From NCBI RefSeq assembly GCF_000429725.1, contig NZ_KE386944.1:124001-188000 (forward strand): 64,000 bases of DNA, in the 5' to 3' direction. Of this stretch, positions 33,931 to 42,661 are shown piece after piece. This DNA is from Alkalicoccus chagannorensis DSM 18086 (lineage in GTDB: Bacteria; Bacillota; Bacilli; Bacillales; Salisediminibacteriaceae). The first letter of the stretch is position 1; every line of letters starts with the position of its first letter. The notes under the pieces were generated by a model. The model was not told the origin of the DNA. It saw only the letters and a list, made by a program, of their open reading frames with translations, and made no database searches. The translations under genes and the position numbers were made by a program.

Positions 33931-34386
33931 ATGACTTCACAAGCAAAAAAAGCCTTTGGTACACAGATTAAAAGGAAAACGGAGACGGATACGTGGGAGG
34001 GGGTAGCGGAACTCACAGATATTACAGGACCGTCCATGGAAGCTGACGAAATTGACGTCACATCACACGACTCCGAAGGTGGATACCGGGAGTATGTGCA
34101 AGGACTTAAAGACGCCGGTGAAATTGAGGCAGAACTGTTCTTTCTTAAGGACGAGCCCTCTCACATGAAGGCGCTCGATGATTTTAATGCAGGCGACAAT
34201 GAGATGTACCGCATGATTTTCCCGGATGCAGACGAAGAAGAGGATCGCTCTTATTTTGAGTTCGAAGCCTTTGTCAACGGATTTGAGATTGAGGCGGAAA
34301 TGGAAGAAGCAATCAAAGCCAGCGTATCGTGGAAGGTATCTGGAAAGCCGACATTTGAGGCTGGATCTGAAGGGGGAGCAGAATAA
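33931..34386 (+). CDS. Major tail protein
   Basis: The 151-residue protein carries 'AFGTQIKRKTETDTWEGVAELTDITGPSMEADEIDVTSHDSEGGYREYV', the recognisable start of many siphovirus tail-tube proteins. It should polymerise around the tape measure. GGGAGAG precedes it. Confidence 0.9.
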   Translation: MTSQAKKAFGTQIKRKTETDTWEGVAELTDITGPSMEADEIDVTSHDSEGGYREYVQGLKDAGEIEAELFFLKDEPSHMKALDDFNAGDNEMYRMIFPDADEEEDRSYFEFEAFVNGFEIEAEMEEAIKASVSWKVSGKPTFEAGSEGGAE

Positions 34387-34388
34387 AC

Positions 34389-34736
34389 ATGTCGAATATG
34401 CCAAAGCCAATTGAAGTAGAACTAGACAAACCACGAACAATGTACATCACACTCGGTGCCATGGCGAAGTTTGAAGAACATCGCGGCAAAAGCATAGACA
34501 AAATGGACGAGGAAAGCCTGATTGATGTGCTTACGTTTGTCTGGGTATCCATGCTGCACGAGGATCCAGATCTCACTTATGAGCAGGTCGGCCACGCCAT
34601 TCACCCAGGCAACATGGAAGATGTTTTTGACAAAATTAAAGATGCCATGCAGCAGATGAACGTCAAAAAAGCGGATGACAACACGGAAAAATCCGGCGGT
34701 GGCACAACAAAAAACAAAAAGCGCTCGATTGGCTAG
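34389..34736 (+). CDS. Tail assembly chaperone, short form (gpG-like)
   Basis: The 115-residue protein lies between major tail and tape-measure genes. The frame carries a slippery heptamer eight codons before its stop. It would bind nascent tape measure protein during tail assembly. Confidence 0.85.
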   Translation: MSNMPKPIEVELDKPRTMYITLGAMAKFEEHRGKSIDKMDEESLIDVLTFVWVSMLHEDPDLTYEQVGHAIHPGNMEDVFDKIKDAMQQMNVKKADDNTEKSGGGTTKNKKRSIG

Positions 34737-35071
34737 AGTTATGGTCGATCGGGCGCTTTGAATTTGGCATGACGGATCATCAGATCTGGTGGGAGACTAC
34801 GCCCGCGCACTTCGCGGCACTTATCGACCGCATGAATGAGAAAAAGCGATATGAGGCTGCTGTGCAACGACGGGAGGACTTTCGAGCCGGGTTGATTGCA
34901 TCCGTGATCTACAATAGCAAGCTACCGAAAAAGAAGCAGAACAAACGGAAAGAGCCGCTGGAGTGGTTTGGCGAAAAGAAATCTAGAGCCCACAACAACA
35001 CTGTGGACCAGCAGAAAGTAGCGGCGATGAACTGGGCTAAGGCGCTCGGAGGGACGGTGAAACGATCATGA
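34389..35071 (+). CDS. Tail assembly chaperone, -1 frameshift long form (gpGT-like)
   Basis: A -1 shift at A_AAA_AAC moves reading into the frame that continues as 'KALDWLELWSIGRFEFG' and then 'MTDHQIWWETTPAHFAALIDRM' to the stop at 35071. This gives about 227 residues. The downstream part has no good start of its own upstream of position 34769. The pair mirrors lambda gpG/gpGT. Confidence 0.85.
34709..34715 (+). promoter_or_regulatory. Programmed -1 frameshift slippery site
   Basis: AAAAAAC is read as A_AAA_AAC in the zero frame, the classical slippery heptamer. The sequence just downstream (GCGCTCGATTGGC) may form a weak stimulatory structure. Confidence 0.85.
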
Positions 35072-37887
35072 GCATTGGAGATGTTGTAGTTACGTTACGG
35101 TCGCAAGTATCAGACCTCAAAAACGGACTAAATGAGGCAAAATCCGGCGTTCAAGGCATGGGTCAATCCATGCAGGATGCTGGCCAGCAAGTAAGCAGCG
35201 TCGGCGCAGGGATGACAGCGATGATCACCGGCCCTATTGCTGGCCTTGCTGCTGGTCTTGTTGGTGTCACGAAAGGGTTTGCCAATAGTGGCGATGAGAT
35301 TGCCAAAAACAGCCGCGCCGTTGGTTTATCCTACGAAGAGTATCAAAAGATGGAATATGCCATGGGGCAGATGGGCGTGGAGCAATCCACGATGGAGCGC
35401 GGCCTGCGCAACCTCAATCAAACCATGGGCGAAGCAGCACAAGGTTCTGACGATGCCCGTGATCAACTTTCTGAATTGGGCGTTAGTATGGAGGATCTCG
35501 ACAACGGAACGCTCTCGACCAACGATGCGATGATGCAATCGATTGAGGGTCTGCACGGGATTGAGGACAGCAGCGTCAGAACAGAGAAGGCCATGGACTT
35601 ATTCGGCTCCAAGGTAGGCCCTGAGCTTGCTACAGCAATCGAAGAAGGAAACATGTCGATGGAAGAGCTCATGGAGCACGCTGAGGACATGGGCATTATT
35701 ATGTCTGATGACATGGTGGAAGCCTCCGAGGAGTTTAACGACGCTTGGGATGATATGACGCGCATGCTTAAATCTGTTTTTATGCCCGTGGCCGCCGAGG
35801 TCATGGGTTTTTTGATGGATGTTGTATTCCCGATCATACAAGACAGAATTTTACCAGTTCTGCAGGAATTCGGGCAGCGCATTTCTGATGTTGCCACATA
35901 CTTTGTCAATCTATCTGGACGGACGCAGGCGCTTATCGGTGTAGTTACAGGGTTAGTTGCCGCATTAGGTCCAGCTTTGTTTATCTTTGGGAAAATGATG
36001 GTGGCTACAGGTGCATTAGTCAAAATCTTTGCGGCTTTTCTATCGCCAATCGGCTTGATTGTCGGCGCTATCGCTGGGTTAGTCGCTGGTTTTATCATCG
36101 CCTATCAAACCTCGGAGGAGTTCCGCGAGATCATCAACTCAGCCATGCAAAGCGTCCGTGAGGTCTTTATGGATGCGGTATCAGCCATCCGATCATTCTG
36201 GGATGAGAATGGATCGGCCATACTGGAACGAACAAGAGAAATCTTTACTCAGATATTTGAGCGTATCTCCGAGGTCATGCTCAATATCGCGGAGTTTATC
36301 GGCGATGTGCTGACCCAAGTGCAGGAATTTTGGCAGACACATGGACAGGATATTGTAGAGGCGGCTCGTGAGTTTATCGACTCGTTACTTGAAAACTTCG
36401 AGAATTTCCGAGACTCTTTGCAGCCAACATGGGAACAACTCGTGGAATTGTTTGATACATTGCGGCCGAAATTAGAATTGCTTGCCGCTATTGTCGGCGG
36501 CGCATTGGTAGCAGCTTTTGCTGTGGCTATGTCGACAATTAATGCAGTAGTTGCAGCGGTCGGCCCATTGCTAAGTGCTTTTGTGAGCCTCGTCAGTACT
36601 GTTGCTAACGTCGCAATGGCTGTGGGCAGTCTGCTGGCGGGAGATCTAACAGCAGCCACCGAGCAGTGGGAGCGAGCCACAGAATCAGCCATCAACTTCG
36701 TGCAAAGCCTCTGGGAGGGGGTCGTCTCGTTTATATCGACGTTTGTAGATACGATCGTCGGCTTTTTCCAAGGTTTGTACGACACGCTTGTTGGTAACTC
36801 GATCATACCGGATATGGTCAATGCCATTATTGACTGGTTTCAAGATTTGCTTTCTTCAGGAACCGAAATTGTGTCGGAGATAGTAAGCACTGTTGTCGGA
36901 TTTTTCACGGATTTGTTATCGAGCGCCGTTGATATCTTTAATGATATTTATTCTGCGATTTCGGAGGCCTGGAGCAATGCGTTTTCTGTGACATCAGAAA
37001 TGCTATCGTCCATTTTTGAACGAGTGTCCTCTATCTTTTCTAATGTACTCAGCACCACGACCACGATCATGTCTGATGTTTTATCCTTCATAAGACAAAC
37101 TTGGTCCGATATTTATACGGCTGTTGCGGATTTTCTAGGGAATATACTTTCCTCCATCACTCAAAATTTTGCGGAAATGCTTAGCACAGCCAGCTCAACC
37201 ATGTCTGAAGTATTATCGTTTATCACTAAAACTTGGTCCGAAATCTACAGCTCTGTGACGGGGTTCCTTGGCGATATGCTTTCTTCGATTAGGCAAAACT
37301 TCGAAGAAATGCTCAGTACGGCCACACGGATTGCATCAGATATATACGAGGGCGTAATCTCTACTTTTACAGACTTGTATGATGGTGCGGCCACAGCCTT
37401 TTCGGATGTTGTATCTGCAGTATCGGACGGAATGAGCGAGGCTTACGATACAGTCATTGGATGGGTTACGGACTTTTATGATGCTGGTGCCAACATTGTC
37501 GGATCAATTGCCGATGGAATTAAAGGAGCCATTGGAGAAGTTACAGGAGCCATCGGCGATGTGGCTAGTTCAGCGAGAGACTTTTTACCATTTTCTCCTG
37601 CCAAAGAAGGTCCTTTACGAGACATTCACAAGCTGGATTTCGGCAATCCAATAATGGATTCTTTAAACCAAAGTCAGTCTAGCATCCAAAGCATGATGGC
37701 TGACTTACTCAGTCTCCCGGATATTACAGGTGGAGACTTTGATCTGGCGACGGTTGGGGCGGGAGCGGAAGCTGCTCAAGAGATTGTTATACAGCAGACC
37801 TTTAACGACTCCAGAGATCCATCCGAAGAACGAAGAAAACAACGAAAAATGCTGAGGCAAGCAGCCGAGGAATGGGGGTCTAGCTAA
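35068..37887 (+). CDS. Tape measure protein
   Basis: The 939-residue protein sets tail length. It has an N-terminal coiled coil (SQVSDLKNGLNEAKSGVQGMG), hydrophobic segments at about residues 45-75 and 285-350, and long amphipathic helical regions. Residues 668-711 and 712-755 are a tandem 44-residue duplication (both begin MSxVLSFI). At roughly three residues per 0.45 nm helix rise, the tail would be about 140 nm (rule-of-thumb estimate). No peptidase or lysozyme domain is apparent. Confidence 0.94.
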   Translation: MSIGDVVVTLRSQVSDLKNGLNEAKSGVQGMGQSMQDAGQQVSSVGAGMTAMITGPIAGLAAGLVGVTKGFANSGDEIAKNSRAVGLSYEEYQKMEYAMGQMGVEQSTMERGLRNLNQTMGEAAQGSDDARDQLSELGVSMEDLDNGTLSTNDAMMQSIEGLHGIEDSSVRTEKAMDLFGSKVGPELATAIEEGNMSMEELMEHAEDMGIIMSDDMVEASEEFNDAWDDMTRMLKSVFMPVAAEVMGFLMDVVFPIIQDRILPVLQEFGQRISDVATYFVNLSGRTQALIGVVTGLVAALGPALFIFGKMMVATGALVKIFAAFLSPIGLIVGAIAGLVAGFIIAYQTSEEFREIINSAMQSVREVFMDAVSAIRSFWDENGSAILERTREIFTQIFERISEVMLNIAEFIGDVLTQVQEFWQTHGQDIVEAAREFIDSLLENFENFRDSLQPTWEQLVELFDTLRPKLELLAAIVGGALVAAFAVAMSTINAVVAAVGPLLSAFVSLVSTVANVAMAVGSLLAGDLTAATEQWERATESAINFVQSLWEGVVSFISTFVDTIVGFFQGLYDTLVGNSIIPDMVNAIIDWFQDLLSSGTEIVSEIVSTVVGFFTDLLSSAVDIFNDIYSAISEAWSNAFSVTSEMLSSIFERVSSIFSNVLSTTTTIMSDVLSFIRQTWSDIYTAVADFLGNILSSITQNFAEMLSTASSTMSEVLSFITKTWSEIYSSVTGFLGDMLSSIRQNFEEMLSTATRIASDIYEGVISTFTDLYDGAATAFSDVVSAVSDGMSEAYDTVIGWVTDFYDAGANIVGSIADGIKGAIGEVTGAIGDVASSARDFLPFSPAKEGPLRDIHKLDFGNPIMDSLNQSQSSIQSMMADLLSLPDITGGDFDLATVGAGAEAAQEIVIQQTFNDSRDPSEERRKQRKMLRQAAEEWGSS

Positions 37888-38744
37888 TGCAAGTATCATG
37901 GGAACCAGCTAGAGGGCCATCAGTCGATTTTCATCAGCACACTCGTGATCAGTACCGACTAAAAAAAATAAAAGGCATCGGCGGCTCAGATGTAGAGTTG
38001 CAAATGGAAAAAGCACCCTTCCAGGACGGAGAATCATTGATCGACCAGCTGTTTGACCCTAGAGAGATGACATTGGAAGTGTTTTTATTAGGTAATACAG
38101 AAACGCTTTATGAACTGAGGCGGATGTTTGCTGCATCGTTTAATCCAAAATACGGGTTAGGTGTTTTAAAGGTAGTTGAGCCCAACGGAGATGAATATTT
38201 GATTGATGCTGTGAGTGATGGTGCACCTAAATTTTCTGAGGATGCTGAGCAGGGGAATATTTATCTAAAAACTACCATTGATTTGATGGCCCCAAACCCA
38301 TATTGGCGATCACCCAACATCGAAGAAGAACCCACGTTCGAGCCACTCTTTGAATTTGCCTTTGAAGGAGAGTTTGAGATGGGCCTGCAGCGTGATGCGA
38401 GGGTGATCGACAATGATGGAGATGCTCCGTCCCCGCTGCAGATTGAGTTTTACGGACCTGCCGAGAATCCGCGTATTGATAACATGACGACGGATGAGTT
38501 TATTAAGGTTAACCAAACTCTTGATGAAGACGAATATATGAGGATCGACACCACGCCCGGACAAAAGAGCGTGGTTTTTGTATCTGCTGACGGGTCCGAG
38601 AGAAACGTATTTAACTGGATCGACCTGGAGAGCACGTTTTTCCAGCTTGCCATTGGTGAGAATGAGCTTGAATACAGCGCCGACAACGACATCCAAGGCG
38701 CGCGCGTGGACATGTTTTGGCAAAAGAAATACGTCGGAGTATAG
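37887..38744 (+). CDS. Distal tail protein (Dit)
   Basis: The 285-residue protein directly follows the tape measure. It shows the Dit-like N-terminal half ('LFDPREMTLEVFLLGNTETLYELRRMFAASFNPKYGLGVLKV') and a galectin-like C-terminal half. It forms the hub ring at the tail tip. Confidence 0.88.
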   Translation: MQVSWEPARGPSVDFHQHTRDQYRLKKIKGIGGSDVELQMEKAPFQDGESLIDQLFDPREMTLEVFLLGNTETLYELRRMFAASFNPKYGLGVLKVVEPNGDEYLIDAVSDGAPKFSEDAEQGNIYLKTTIDLMAPNPYWRSPNIEEEPTFEPLFEFAFEGEFEMGLQRDARVIDNDGDAPSPLQIEFYGPAENPRIDNMTTDEFIKVNQTLDEDEYMRIDTTPGQKSVVFVSADGSERNVFNWIDLESTFFQLAIGENELEYSADNDIQGARVDMFWQKKYVGV

Positions 38745-38759
38745 AGAGGATGAAGTTTT

Positions 38760-39449
38760 ATGGCGGAAATCTATAAGTTTTTTAACAGCACTACGGACGA
38801 TCAACGAAAGTATCAAGCAGCCGACTTTGCTGAGTATTTTAATAGTGTTCTCAGCACCGGCCTGTTGCACACAGACGAGAATCCGGGCATGGAGGTCAAC
38901 GTAGAGGCGGGCACACTCAATACAGTTGTCAGTTCGGGCCGTGCTATTATGCGCGGTTATTTTTATGAGAACACATCCGATCTGACGCTGGAGCACGCCG
39001 TCCCGGAGTCGGATTTGGACCGCATTGATCGAGTGGTGCTCCGCTGGGATAGCAGAAACCAGAGCCGATTTATCAAGTTGTTTGTCTTGGAGGGAGACTC
39101 AGCGGAAGATCCGGAGCCACCGGAACTACAGCGAGACAACTTTATCTACGAGGTCTCACTCGCACAAATCTACGTCAATCAGGACACGGCGAGTCTGCAG
39201 CAAGAGGATGTTACCGATGAACGACTGGACGAGGACCTTTGCGGCCTTGTGCACTCGCTGATCAGCATTCCCACATCGCAGTTTTTGGAGGAATGGGAAG
39301 AATTTATTGACGGCGTTAAAGATGAAGGTTTTACGCCATACCCGGAGTTTCGAGACCACAAAACGGACGACGAACCTCACCAATATGGCCCCTTTGCGTG
39401 GCGCTACAACAGCAGCACAGGCACGCTTGATCTGGTGGTGGATGACTAA
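38760..39449 (+). CDS. Baseplate/tail structural protein, 229 residues
   Basis: The N-terminus ('YKFFNSTTDDQRKYQAADFAEYFNSVLSTGLLHTDENPGMEVNV', then 'DRIDRVVLRWD') is a common start of upper-baseplate or fibre-adaptor proteins in Bacillus phages. The C-terminus may attach a fibre. Exact role uncertain. Confidence 0.75.
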   Translation: MAEIYKFFNSTTDDQRKYQAADFAEYFNSVLSTGLLHTDENPGMEVNVEAGTLNTVVSSGRAIMRGYFYENTSDLTLEHAVPESDLDRIDRVVLRWDSRNQSRFIKLFVLEGDSAEDPEPPELQRDNFIYEVSLAQIYVNQDTASLQQEDVTDERLDEDLCGLVHSLISIPTSQFLEEWEEFIDGVKDEGFTPYPEFRDHKTDDEPHQYGPFAWRYNSSTGTLDLVVDD

Positions 39450-39781
39450 TGCGGACGATTGCCAGAATCAACGCTGACGGCAGCCTCTTGCTCCGTGGAG
39501 AGGTTTTTGAACTAATCGCCAGCTGGGACGAGGCGCAGGAGATTGACGACACGTACACCATCGACGAGGACACAGAGATAGACGAGGGTATCGATTTTGA
39601 GCGCTTTGTCGAGATCCTGTTGGGCATAAAAGAAAACCTCGTCTCACCTGAAGGCATGTATTTTGACCAAAAAGGCAACCTATTTGTCAACGAGCTGCTG
39701 GAAGGGTTGAGCGTCAAGTTTACAGATGGCAAGGAAATCGAGATTGAGGGAATTGAGGAAGGGGTAGATTTGGATGCCTAG
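39449..39781 (+). CDS. Acidic tail-module protein, 110 residues
   Basis: It starts at the stop of the preceding gene. The very acidic sequence (IDDTYTIDEDTEIDEGIDFERF) has no recognised domain; the context suggests a small tail or chaperone component. Confidence 0.65.
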   Translation: MRTIARINADGSLLLRGEVFELIASWDEAQEIDDTYTIDEDTEIDEGIDFERFVEILLGIKENLVSPEGMYFDQKGNLFVNELLEGLSVKFTDGKEIEIEGIEEGVDLDA

Positions 39782-40268
39782 TTTTACAGTCGGAGATTTG
39801 ATCAAACAGAAGGATGACGGCAGCTATGCCATGCAGACCACTGCTCAACTTACTGGGAGTATAGTTGATGAGCACATACTCTTAGACGCAGAAGCAGTTA
39901 CAGGTAGTGGAAATAGTTTCACGGAGAGTGTTGATCTCGAAACATTAAAGCAATACAGATATATAAACGTTGTTGTTATTGATACTCTTGATGCTAGTGT
40001 AGAAATAAGAGCTTGGACACCAACATCAGCTGGAACATCAGGGGCATATCGTTATTTTGACGGAGAAACTTGGTCAATACCGACTATTAGTACACCTGAA
40101 AATAGTGGGGTTCGTTACTTGATTGCTAGTTTTAACGCAGAAGATGGTTTTGATAAAATTTTCGGAGGTAATCCTAACGCTTTTTTCGCTGGTTTGAGGT
40201 TTAGATATGGCGCAAATACCGAGCCTACATCGGGTTCGTTAACAATAAAAATATTGGGGGTTAAATGA
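39774..40268 (+). CDS. Jelly-roll-like tail protein, 164 residues
   Basis: The beta-rich protein is AT-richer than its neighbours, hinting at recent acquisition. Alternating strands with conserved aromatic positions ('AYRYFDGETWSIPTISTPENSGVRYLIASF') suggest a carbohydrate-binding fold. It may contribute to host binding. Function is inferred only from fold impression and location. Confidence 0.6.
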   Translation: MPSFTVGDLIKQKDDGSYAMQTTAQLTGSIVDEHILLDAEAVTGSGNSFTESVDLETLKQYRYINVVVIDTLDASVEIRAWTPTSAGTSGAYRYFDGETWSIPTISTPENSGVRYLIASFNAEDGFDKIFGGNPNAFFAGLRFRYGANTEPTSGSLTIKILGVK

Positions 40269-40429
40269 TGCCAGAACAGACTAAAAAAGCTATCGAATTT
40301 GCTAAAAGTAATGAAGAATACAATGGAACAAACCACAGTTTAGTTGATTTAGTTAGGAAGTATTTTAACGATAACAATATTAATTACAGTTCATTTTCGT
40401 ACAAAGATTTAGAACCATTCCTCAACTAA
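40265..40429 (+). CDS. 54-residue AT-rich small protein
   Basis: It overlaps the preceding stop (ATGATG) and is mostly helical and Asn-rich. No family recognised. AT-rich like the gene before it, so both may have arrived together. Confidence 0.5.
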   Translation: MMPEQTKKAIEFAKSNEEYNGTNHSLVDLVRKYFNDNNINYSSFSYKDLEPFLN

Positions 40430-40585
40430 CGGAGAGCGCTAGCGATGTTTTTAAACAACTAACTGCGCCTCAGTAATGTGAGTAGTTTTTCAAAAAAAAT
40501 ATCGGAAAAACTGACACATTTTTCGACCTCTAGGAGTATGTAGAGTAGGGCCATAAAGGCTACTACTCGATAGGGGTTGATGAAT

Positions 40586-40771
40586 ATGATGGCATGGGTA
40601 GACTACAAGCTATTTTCGACAGAAGGAAACGGAATGGCTTCTTCGGACGAAATCATCCGAATAGACGTGGATATGGACAGGGTGGATGAGGCATTTTATT
40701 TGTCCAGAAGAATCGCGGAAGAGACCGGGCATGATCCATCTAGGATTAAGGCTGTATCGGCATCGGAATAA
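40586..40771 (+). CDS. 61-residue protein upstream of the receptor gene
   Basis: TAGGGG nine nt upstream favours ATG 40586; earlier starts at 40577 or 40580 are possible. The sequence 'EIIRIDVDMDRVDEAFYLSRRIAEETGHDPSRIKAV' looks like a small alpha/beta protein. The 156 bp before it hold no gene; CTGACA at 40511 might be a -35 element. A hairpin-like sequence follows the stop (GGGCAGTCCATCCGGGCTGC with T run), probably a terminator. Confidence 0.6.
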   Translation: MMAWVDYKLFSTEGNGMASSDEIIRIDVDMDRVDEAFYLSRRIAEETGHDPSRIKAVSASE

Positions 40772-40821
40772 CGTAAGGGCAGTCCATCCGGGCTGCTTTT
40801 TTAATTGAAAGGAGTGGTAGG

Positions 40822-41823
40822 ATGGCGAGGTTAAAGGAAGGCACTCAGATTGACGGGCAAGACGTCATGGATCTAATAAATGAATTAAAAAGCAACACAC
40901 GACCCTCTAAGTTTGACGCAGAAAGGAAGCCGGAATCTACCGACAACAGCGATGGGGGATTTTTGGCAGGGAGCGTATGGATATACGACGACGGCGAATA
41001 CATTCGCGAGGCTTTTGTTTGTTTAGGTGAGGCGGAGGGGGAGGCGATATGGGAGAGTTTCGCTTTTAACAATAACTCCCCCGCGCCCGGGCCATCACAG
41101 CTGGTCGGAGGCGATATGGACGCGGGGTACTATGGCCAGGTGGCTGCATCGCAACTCATAACTGGAGAAGACTTGCTAAGCGAATTAGGATTGTCAACAG
41201 GAACCAGTCAATTTTCCGATGAAGGGTGGCTGAAGTTTTCGTACGAGGGGAACGTCCAGTTTGTGAATAAAAAGCCGATTGTGTATGGCGTAAACTGGAA
41301 CAGTATTTATAACTTAGGCGCGGTATACGGCACTGGGGACGACATATCTAGCGGCGAACAGTGGATGCTCGACAATGACAGTAATTTTAGTCCGAGTGAC
41401 CGCGTTGCTCAAGACGCGCAAGTGACCATCGATGGGTTGACGTACAGAGTGAGATTAATGAGAGGATCCGCCAACGACCCTTTGGATAGCAATCATGACG
41501 GTGATCGAGACGCTCCCGGTAGCGAGTGGAACAGACTTATGTTGCCGATACACGAACGAGCGGCTACCGGCGATTGGGTAAATCCTGATTACGTAGAAAG
41601 CGATGTGCCGGATTGGGGAGTGGGTTTTACAGATGAGGACTTGCATACTGACAGTGACTTTGGAGACGGGGCTTCTTCTCGGTGTCAGGAAACGGTCGAG
41701 GATAGCACAAATTCTCGCGTCGTTCGCGGAGGTTCTTCCGGAGTTTCTAACGCAGGACAGAATTCGTCGGTTAATTCTGCCTCGGTTTTCGGCGTCCGTT
41801 TCGTCCTTGAATTTAGCGAGTAA
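40822..41823 (+). CDS. Receptor-binding/fibre protein with C-type-lectin-like C-terminus
   Basis: The 333-residue protein has an N-terminal tail-attachment part, a flexible link (NNNSPAPGPSQ) and a C-terminal domain starting near residue 150. That domain has 'YRVRLMRGSANDP', 'SEWNRLMLPIHE', 'SRCQETVEDSTNSRVVRGG' and ends 'VFGVRFVLEFSE'. These are landmarks of the C-type-lectin/sulfatase-modifying fold found at the tips of phage receptor proteins, including DGR-diversified ones. The segment between RVVRGG and FGVRF is Ser/Asn-rich, where variable residues sit in that fold. No reverse transcriptase is present in the window. Confidence 0.75.
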   Translation: MARLKEGTQIDGQDVMDLINELKSNTRPSKFDAERKPESTDNSDGGFLAGSVWIYDDGEYIREAFVCLGEAEGEAIWESFAFNNNSPAPGPSQLVGGDMDAGYYGQVAASQLITGEDLLSELGLSTGTSQFSDEGWLKFSYEGNVQFVNKKPIVYGVNWNSIYNLGAVYGTGDDISSGEQWMLDNDSNFSPSDRVAQDAQVTIDGLTYRVRLMRGSANDPLDSNHDGDRDAPGSEWNRLMLPIHERAATGDWVNPDYVESDVPDWGVGFTDEDLHTDSDFGDGASSRCQETVEDSTNSRVVRGGSSGVSNAGQNSSVNSASVFGVRFVLEFSE

Positions 41824-41838
41824 GAAAGGGGTGTTAAC

Positions 41839-42312
41839 ATGCTACAACGCAAAGGCAATCAATACACATTACATCCCCACGAAATCACAATCAACGAAAA
41901 CGGAAATGAGCGCACTACTTATGCACTCCCGTCCGTTGATTGGTGGGAAAAAGTAGCCGAAAAACACGATCATATCAAGATCGTAGGAACAAAAGAAATT
42001 GAAGTCACAGAAGCGATGCAGGAGCGTTATGAGGAAATCAAACGGATGCCGGAGGATTTTACCTCGATGTACATCGACTACGTAAAAGACGGAACACTGC
42101 CCGATGGCGAAGAAGTGAGCATCCCGAAAAACCATCCGTTTAACCTCATCATAGCGTACAACCAAAGCGGCGAAAATGCTGTTGATATTTTATCCGCAAT
42201 GGACGCAATGACGGAAGTGTACGAAAAGAACCTGTCGCTGGAATCGGAAAATACAAATGTGATGCTGGCGGTAACCGAGCTTTACGAAGAAATGAACAAG
42301 GAGGCGGAATAG
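41839..42312 (+). CDS. Tail-module protein, 157 residues
   Basis: The protein follows the receptor gene. Its first 35 residues are beta-like and the rest helical with an acidic end. Position suggests a fibre-assembly or accessory protein; no family recognised. Confidence 0.65.
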   Translation: MLQRKGNQYTLHPHEITINENGNERTTYALPSVDWWEKVAEKHDHIKIVGTKEIEVTEAMQERYEEIKRMPEDFTSMYIDYVKDGTLPDGEEVSIPKNHPFNLIIAYNQSGENAVDILSAMDAMTEVYEKNLSLESENTNVMLAVTELYEEMNKEAE

Positions 42313-42423
42313 ATGGCGACGATATACGCACGACTGATCGAGCGCGGGGAAAAAACGATCGATGATGTTCCGGCGCACCTGCAGGAAGAAGTACAGGCGA
42401 TTTTAGATGCTGCGGATAATTAA
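42313..42423 (+). CDS. CD1375-like small tail protein 1
   Basis: The 36-residue protein (MATIYARLIERGEKTIDDVPAHLQ) resembles the CD1375 family of micro-proteins in phage tail modules. It is paralogous to the next gene. Confidence 0.65.
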   Translation: MATIYARLIERGEKTIDDVPAHLQEEVQAILDAADN

Positions 42424-42469
42424 GACGGCGTGGGCAGCGTTTCAAATACTACTAAAGGAGCGATATACG

Positions 42470-42598
42470 ATGGCGACGATTTATACAACACTCATTGTAC
42501 GAGAGGCAAAGACATACGACGAGGTGCCGAACGTTTTAAAAGAGGAAGTAGCGGACGAACTGCGGGCGCTGGGCCTTGAAAAGCTGATTACGGAATAG
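42470..42598 (+). CDS. CD1375-like small tail protein 2
   Basis: The 42-residue protein (MATIYTTLIVREAKTYDEVPNVLK) is a diverged copy of the preceding gene: both begin MATIY and share the D-(E/D)-VP motif. AAAGGAG precedes it. Confidence 0.65.
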   Translation: MATIYTTLIVREAKTYDEVPNVLKEEVADELRALGLEKLITE

Positions 42599-42629
42599 CA
42601 GACCGATGATGCGCAATAGTTGAATTACT

Positions 42630-42661
42630 AAAAGCAGAAGGTTACTCGTCCTTCTGCTTTT
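42630..42661. terminator. Bidirectional terminator between convergent genes
   Basis: AAAAGCAGAAGG and CCTTCTGCTTTT form a perfect 12-bp stem with an 8-nt loop. The arms end in A and T runs, so it works both ways; it also covers the last codons of the minus-strand gene. Confidence 0.85.
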
